From Candidatus Rifleibacteriota bacterium (lineage in GTDB: Bacteria > Riflebacteria > Ozemobacteria > Ozemobacterales > Ozemobacteraceae), in the NCBI GenBank assembly GCA_029565415.1, contig JAKQOH010000001.1, positions 1-31,007 on the forward strand: a DNA stretch of 31,007 nt, given 5' to 3'. Below the pieces are notes generated by a model, which was given only the letters and a program-made list of their open reading frames with translations, made no database searches and had not been told where the DNA came from. The stretch's first letter is position 1; each line of letters begins with the position of its first letter. The position numbers were made by a program, and so were the translations under genes. Below, piece by piece: positions 26,491 through 31,007 of the stretch.

Positions 26491-28523
26491 GCAGACAGAA
26501 GAAGACGACGGTTGAAGACGTTTCCCCAGCAACTGCAGGCGATGACGATATTCTGTCGCTCGAGGAAGGCACCGTTCTCGACTACATCTCCAACCGGCCG
26601 ATCAAGGATACTCCCAAAGAACAGGTGCGCCAGCGCATCAGCAGGGCGTTGTTCCATGAATTCGCGATCTCTCCCGATGACATGGAATCCGATTTCAAAC
26701 TGGTCATCGATGGCAAGCGAAAGAAACTCGACATTGCGATTTTCACGCACGATGCACCCCATGACGCCGAGCATCTTCATCGTATCGTCATCTGCGAAAA
26801 AGAACCTGCCAACGGCAGAAAAAGCGCCTACAAGATGCGCACGCCGGAAGAAGCCGATAAAGAGTTCGCGCTCCTGAAAGAGGCGATGTCCGAGGCGAAA
26901 GACTGCCGATACGGCCTCTGGACGAACGGCCTCGAATTTTTCTTTTTCGAGAAGGAAACCACCCGCTTCGACGTCAAGTTCAAGAGTATCGGCTCATGGC
27001 CGCCGGCCGACGAAAGCCAGGGGTCTCGCGATGTCGTTTCGACGGCGCATCTGCGCCGGGCCGATCCCGAGATGCTGCGAACGGCGTTCCGCCGGTGCCA
27101 CAACTTCATCCACGGCAACGAGGGAATGTCGAAAGACGCCGCCTTCTGGCAGTTTCTCTACCTCATCTACTGCAAAATGCACGATGAGCGGCAATCGGGC
27201 GAACTGCGCCGCTTCTGGGCGGGGCCGACCGAACAGTTCGACGCCGCCGGCCGCCAGGAGATCAAGAAGCGCATCTCTTCGCTGTTCATCGAAGTGAAGA
27301 AGAAGTACAAGACCATCTTCCGGGGCAACGAGGAAATCACACTTTCCGACCGGGCGTTGTCGTTCATGGTTTCCGAGCTGGCAAAGTACGATTTCGGAAG
27401 AACCGACGTCGATGCCAAAGGCGCAGCCTACCAGGAGATCGTCGGGAACAACCTGCGCGGCGATCGGGGGCAGTATTTCACTCCGCGCGGCGCCATCAAG
27501 CTGATGGTGCAGATGCTCGATCCCAAATCGAACGAGCGCTTGCTCGACCCGGCGTGCGGAACCGGCGGCTTCCTGGTCGGCGCCATCGATCATCTCTTGA
27601 AGAAGTTCAAGGAAGAGACGAACTCGAAGGGGGAAGACACGGCCGATAGCCTGTGGGCTGCCGAAAATATTCGGCAGTATGTCGACAGCATGCTTTTCGG
27701 CAATGATTTCGATCCTGCCCTGGTGCGGGCGACGACCATGAATCTCATGATGGCTGCCGGTTCGACGGGTAACGTCTTCCACCTCGACTCGCTGAGCTTT
27801 CCCAACGGTCACCTCGATGGCCTCGAGGCGGCAAAAACGGCGATCCAGCTCGGCACCATCGACGTGCTGATGACGAATCCGCCGTTCGGTTCGGACATCC
27901 CGATCACCGATCCCGGCATTCTCGGCACATACGACCTTGCCGCGAGATGGGAAAAGGGGGAAGACGGCTGCTATACCCGCGGAAACGGCTTCCAGTCTTC
28001 GGTTGCCCCCGAAGTGCTGTTCATCCAGCGGGCCGTGGAGTGGCTGCGGCCGGGCGGCCGCATGGGCATCGTCCTGCCCGACGGCATCCTGGGAAACCCC
28101 GGCGATGAGCCGATCAGGCAATGGATCCTGCGAAACTGCTGGGTGCTGGCCAGCGTCGATCTGCCGGTCGAGACGTTCATCGTCGAAGCCAACGTCAACA
28201 TTCTGACCAGCCTCCTCTTCCTGAAGCGGAAGACCAAGGCCGAAATCCAGGCCGAAGATCTCGGCAGGAAGACGGATTACCCGGTCTTCATGGCCGTCGC
28301 CGAGAAGGTCGGGGTTGACCGTCGCGGAAACCAGTTGTTCAAACGCACCCCCGACGGGGAAGACATCTTCGAGGAGTATACCGATTCCGAGCGCATCCGC
28401 ATCGGCGGGAAGCAGGTCGAGAGAACCCTGCGCCGGAAACGGCGCATCCCCGATAACGACCTGCCCCTCATCGCCGAGGCGTATCTCGAGTTCCGCCGGA
28501 AGAACCCGGAGCCCGGCTCATGA
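26487..28523 (+). CDS. hsdM: Type I-like N6-adenine DNA methyltransferase with HsdR_N-like N terminus (MAD2-like)
   Basis: This 678-residue DNA methyltransferase methylates adenine with SAM: motif I is DPACGTGGF at 354-362, motif IV is NPPF at 464-467. The HsdM helical domain precedes it (FWQFLYLIYCKMHDE, then GQYFTPRGAIKLMVQM). Residues about 40-160 resemble the HsdR N-terminal (PD-D/ExK-like) domain, with KKLDIAIF and then IVICEKEP; the usual ExK triad is not intact, so nuclease activity is doubtful. AAGGA lies 8 nt before ATG 26487. It is the first gene of an ATGA-coupled series with an ATPase, a small protein and HsdS. No HsdR is visible. This order matches mad2-mad5 of MADS as I remember it, so the gene is probably the modification arm of an antiphage system. 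Confidence 0.92.
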   Translation: MSRQKKTTVEDVSPATAGDDDILSLEEGTVLDYISNRPIKDTPKEQVRQRISRALFHEFAISPDDMESDFKLVIDGKRKKLDIAIFTHDAPHDAEHLHRIVICEKEPANGRKSAYKMRTPEEADKEFALLKEAMSEAKDCRYGLWTNGLEFFFFEKETTRFDVKFKSIGSWPPADESQGSRDVVSTAHLRRADPEMLRTAFRRCHNFIHGNEGMSKDAAFWQFLYLIYCKMHDERQSGELRRFWAGPTEQFDAAGRQEIKKRISSLFIEVKKKYKTIFRGNEEITLSDRALSFMVSELAKYDFGRTDVDAKGAAYQEIVGNNLRGDRGQYFTPRGAIKLMVQMLDPKSNERLLDPACGTGGFLVGAIDHLLKKFKEETNSKGEDTADSLWAAENIRQYVDSMLFGNDFDPALVRATTMNLMMAAGSTGNVFHLDSLSFPNGHLDGLEAAKTAIQLGTIDVLMTNPPFGSDIPITDPGILGTYDLAARWEKGEDGCYTRGNGFQSSVAPEVLFIQRAVEWLRPGGRMGIVLPDGILGNPGDEPIRQWILRNCWVLASVDLPVETFIVEANVNILTSLLFLKRKTKAEIQAEDLGRKTDYPVFMAVAEKVGVDRRGNQLFKRTPDGEDIFEEYTDSERIRIGGKQVERTLRRKRRIPDNDLPLIAEAYLEFRRKNPEPGS

Positions 28524-29800
28524 TCACGCGTCTCGAAGCGACCCGGTACCGCTGCCTGGAGCGCCTCGATGTCGATCTCGGGGAGTTCGCGCTGGTTGTC
28601 GGCGCCAACGGGGCGGGGAAGTCCACCTTTCTCGATCTGCTTGTGTTGTTCGGCGATCTCTTGCAGCAGAAGGATGTCGGTTCTGCGTTTACGAGCCGCC
28701 TTCGGGGCCAGCCGCCCCGGTGTGCCACGTTCTCCGAGCTGATCTTCTGCGGCCGCGGCGATGACTTCATCCTGGCGGTCGAGGCCGAGCTGCCCGATGC
28801 GGTCATTCGCGCGCTTCTGCCCGGACAGCCGGCAACCGTCAAGAACGATGAGGAACAATGGCCTCGTTTCATCCGGTATGAGCTGCGCCTGGGCGTCTTC
28901 AACCAGCGCCGGCTCGAAGTGAACGCCGAGTATCTTTTCCTGTTCTCGCGGTCAGCGCTCCCTGGCCGCGGCGGCGCCCGCCTTCTCGGGGAAACGGCCC
29001 CGAAGAAGGAGTGGCGGTTCATCATCCGCCGGGATGCCGGGGAAAAAGCCCTGTTCCGGAACGAGGTCGTGAAGGCGGCCAGATCGAAAGCCGTCCATAT
29101 CGATGCCGGGAAACCGGCGCTCGCGCGGGTGCATTTCGAGAGCCGCGAGGAGTATCCGGCCGCCGTCTGGCTCCACGGGCTGCTGACCGATCAGTGCCTG
29201 GCATACCGGCCGAGTATGGCGGTTCTCCAGACGGCATCGCCGCCGGGCCGTGCCGAGATGCCCGCAGCTGACGCCGGCAACCTGCCCTGGCTGACTCTGC
29301 TCCTCCGGAAAACGAATCCCCGGCTCTTCGACGCCTGGGTCGATCACGTGCGCACCGCCTTGCCCCAGGTCGCCTCGATCGAGGCATGTGAGCGCGAAGA
29401 GGACCATCACGCATATTTCAAAATACAATATCAAGGCGGATATAACGTCACGTCGTCGGGGCTGTCGGAGGGAACCTTGCGTATCCTGGCGCTGACGCTT
29501 CTGCCGTATCTCGAGCGTCGCCCGACGATTCTTCTCGTCGAGGAGCCGGAGCTCGGCATTCATCCGCGCGGCATCGAGACGGTCTTGCAGTCGCTGATGT
29601 CGGTGTATGACAGCCAGGTGCTCGTTTCGAGCCATTCTCCGGTGGTGATGGCCCAGTGCCGTCTCGAACAGGTGTTGTGCGCGCGGCTCGACGAGGCCGG
29701 GGCCGCGACGATCGTTTCTGGCCGGCACCATCCGCGGCTGGCGGAATGGAAGGGGCGCATCGACCTGGGGGCGTTGTTCGCCGCGGGGGTCCTGGGATGA
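28520..29800 (+). CDS. AAA/ABC-type ATPase of the defence operon (MAD3-like)
   Basis: A 426-residue SMC/OLD-like ATPase (AAA_21 type). Walker A is GANGAGKST at 28-36, a signature-like LSEGTLRILAL starts at 315, Walker B is ILLVEEPELGIHP starting at 337, and the switch histidine is in VSSHSPVVMA. The middle part is less conserved, as in related effector ATPases. The start overlaps the methyltransferase stop (ATGA at 28520), and its stop overlaps the next start (ATGA at 29797). ATPases of this kind, paired with a small Toprim/RloB-type protein, occur in RM-linked and abortive-infection loci and in MADS. It probably senses infection or controls its partner. Confidence 0.9.
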   Translation: MITRLEATRYRCLERLDVDLGEFALVVGANGAGKSTFLDLLVLFGDLLQQKDVGSAFTSRLRGQPPRCATFSELIFCGRGDDFILAVEAELPDAVIRALLPGQPATVKNDEEQWPRFIRYELRLGVFNQRRLEVNAEYLFLFSRSALPGRGGARLLGETAPKKEWRFIIRRDAGEKALFRNEVVKAARSKAVHIDAGKPALARVHFESREEYPAAVWLHGLLTDQCLAYRPSMAVLQTASPPGRAEMPAADAGNLPWLTLLLRKTNPRLFDAWVDHVRTALPQVASIEACEREEDHHAYFKIQYQGGYNVTSSGLSEGTLRILALTLLPYLERRPTILLVEEPELGIHPRGIETVLQSLMSVYDSQVLVSSHSPVVMAQCRLEQVLCARLDEAGAATIVSGRHHPRLAEWKGRIDLGALFAAGVLG

Positions 29801-30435
29801 GAGACTGCATCTTTCTCGTAGCGGATACCAACATGTCGGAGGCCCTCACGGGGTTTCTCGGCCGAGAGCGGTTTCATGAAAGCCTTGGCACGGCGCCGTT
29901 CCGGTTCGATCCCCGGGAAGACCTGGTCGTTGCCTCGGGGGACAATGACCCCGGGCTGTTCGTGCGGGCCCATGAACTGCTGCTCGTCTATCAGAAGAGT
30001 CACCGATATGCGGTTGTCGTCGTCGATGCCGCCTGGGAAGGCTCGCCCGGAGCGGCGGAGATCCGATCGAAGATGACGGAGCGCCTGACGGCAAACGGCT
30101 GGGCTGCCGATGCCTGCCGGGTTATCGTCATCGACCCGGAGCTGGAAAACTGGATCTGGCAGAAAAATGTGCATGTCGCCCGGGCGCTCGGATTCGAGAC
30201 CAGAGACGAGATGCTCGACCTGGTGGCCGCCGTATCCGGCTGGCCCGAGGGGCAGGAGAAACCCTCCGCCCCGAAAGAAACGCTTGAAACCGTCCTGCGG
30301 CGCCGGAAAATACCCCGCTCGGCGTCGCTGTATCGGCGGATCACCTCGCAGGTTTCGATCAAAGGCTGCCGTGATCGGGCCTTCTCGGAGCTTCTTCAGG
30401 CATTGCATACCTGGTTCCCGGCGGTGCGCTCATGA
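29797..30435 (+). CDS. Small defence-associated protein, Toprim/RloB-like (MAD4-like)
   Basis: A 212-residue cytoplasmic protein. The layout VADTNMSEAL, then AVVVVDAAWEGSPGA, then VIVIDPELENWIW resembles RloB/DUF4276/Toprim-type partners of AAA ATPases: an early acidic residue, a strand ending in D, and a late PELExW motif. Nuclease activity is therefore possible but not shown. The C-terminal part is basic and helical (LETVLRRRKIPRSASLYRR). ATG 29797 overlaps the ATPase stop (ATGA); the frame upstream of it is only antisense-like. Position 3 in the M-ATPase-small protein-S order fits MAD4. Confidence 0.75.
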   Translation: MRDCIFLVADTNMSEALTGFLGRERFHESLGTAPFRFDPREDLVVASGDNDPGLFVRAHELLLVYQKSHRYAVVVVDAAWEGSPGAAEIRSKMTERLTANGWAADACRVIVIDPELENWIWQKNVHVARALGFETRDEMLDLVAAVSGWPEGQEKPSAPKETLETVLRRRKIPRSASLYRRITSQVSIKGCRDRAFSELLQALHTWFPAVRS

Positions 30436-30911
30436 AAACAAAATCCGTTCCCTTTTCCTGGATCGAACGCTGGGGGAAGCGGCTGGACGTTTCCCCGTAT
30501 CTGGGCGGTGCTGTTGAGGCCCGATATGCCATCGATTCGATGACAACTCGGAAGCAGCCACTGTGTGAAGTCACGAAGGATGGCTTGAGTGGAATTATCA
30601 ATGCAGGTCGTATACAGAGACTTTGGGTTGATGATCCATCATTTGGCACTCCATTTCTTACAAGTACAGATATTCTGAAAGCCGATCTGTCCGATCTGCG
30701 TTATATAACTAATAAGATAGTATCTTCTAATCCGCGCTTGTTGATTAGACAGGGCTGGACATTGATTACCCGAGCCGGCACGGTTGGGAGAATGGCTTAC
30801 GCAAGGCCTGATATGGATGGAATGGCCTGCACTGAAGACGTTCTCAGGGTAATTCCTGATGAGAACCATGTGTATTCGGATAAGCCGAATTCTGGCTTGA
30901 AACATCGATAA
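30432..30911 (+). pseudogene. hsdS: Type I specificity subunit HsdS, truncated after first target-recognition domain (MAD5-like)
   Basis: A 159-residue frame. KQPLCEVTKDGLSGIINAGR, PFLTSTDILKADLSDLRYI and QGWTLITRAGTVGRMAYARP are typical of an HsdS target-recognition domain, which reads the DNA sequence for the methyltransferase. Full HsdS proteins have two such domains and about 400 or more residues. After VIPDENHVY, where homologues continue into the helical connector, the frame turns to SDKPNSGLKHR and stops at 30909-30911. ATG 30432 overlaps the previous stop (ATGA). The lower GC of this gene compared with its neighbours is usual for exchanged recognition domains. It may be a broken gene, or the element next to it may have replaced its 3' part. 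Confidence 0.75.
30874..30890. repeat. Small dyad ATTCGG/CCGAAT at the hsdS break
   Basis: ATTCGG (30874-30879) and CCGAAT (30885-30890) are inverted copies around ATAAG. They lie exactly where HsdS-like coding ends and could be part of the end of an inserted element. Confidence 0.4.
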
Positions 30912-30928
30912 ACGCTGAAAAGGGAAGC

Positions 30929-31007
30929 ATGAGTTTAGAACACCCGCCTTTCATGAGGCTTTCTGAGACTCCCTGTCAAAAACCTCCCTTGTACGAACAT
31001 GGGGTGC
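30929..31007 (+). CDS. Unknown reading frame, 5' end only (possible mobile-element gene)
   Basis: AAAAGGGAAGC precedes ATG 30929, and 26 codons (MSLEHPPFMRLSETPCQKPP...) run to the window edge with no stop. It begins 18 bp after the truncated hsdS, in a stretch with more A+T than the host genes. I do not recognise it. A transposase or cargo gene of an inserted element is the simplest guess, but one more defence gene is possible. Confidence 0.4.
   Translation, partial: MSLEHPPFMRLSETPCQKPPLYEHGV

Overview
Organism. The window is GC-rich (clearly above 60% by eye), densely coded and bacterial. It probably comes from a Gram-negative or other diderm lineage: it has a lipoprotein signal, an OmpA-type MotB and secreted proteins. 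A canonical GlnRS means glutamine tRNA is charged directly. The mix of MotA/MotB stator genes, dispersed palindromic intergenic repeats and large lineage-specific fusion proteins suggests an uncultured lineage. I cannot name the phylum from the sequence alone.

Layout. 1-138: 3' end of a 5S rRNA and its terminator, the tail of an rrn operon. 139-519: gene-free, filled with palindromic repeats. 520-4062 (minus): an NhaC-type antiporter and an Orn/Lys/Arg decarboxylase, divergent from glnS (4222-5910, plus). 6118-6935: a structured leader with a possible 15-codon ORF, then a secreted Gly/His/Met-rich repeat protein. 7106-10505 (plus): a small zinc-ribbon-like protein, MotA, MotB and a class V aminotransferase. 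10502-13966 (minus): an 1154-residue LplT-PlsC-acyl-ACP synthetase fusion whose stop codon overlaps that of the aminotransferase.

14068-25425 (plus) is the most unusual block. It holds a Cache-HAMP sensor with no output domain, a membrane transporter-like protein fused to HEAT repeats, a PhnD-like lipoprotein and a 970-residue fusion of an MTA/SAH-nucleosidase-like domain to a radical SAM enzyme, all joined by ATGA or GTGA overlaps. These are followed by a secreted protein with a CCA-adding/poly(A)-polymerase-type nucleotidyltransferase motif that continues, across an apparent one-base frameshift, into a second nucleosidase-like domain, and finally by an L-fucose/arabinose-isomerase-like protein. 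The shared themes are nucleosides, nucleotides and sugars, partly at the cell envelope. I know of no described system with this composition.

25538-26293 (minus) is gpmA. Divergent from it, 26487-30911 is a phage-defence-type operon: a type I N6-adenine methyltransferase, an AAA/ABC-type ATPase, a Toprim/RloB-like small protein and an HsdS specificity subunit, all coupled by ATGA overlaps. The gene order matches mad2-mad5 of the methylation-associated defence system (MADS) as I remember it. The HsdS frame ends early after one target-recognition domain, and a new reading frame starts at 30929, so a mobile element or rearrangement junction probably lies near 30870.
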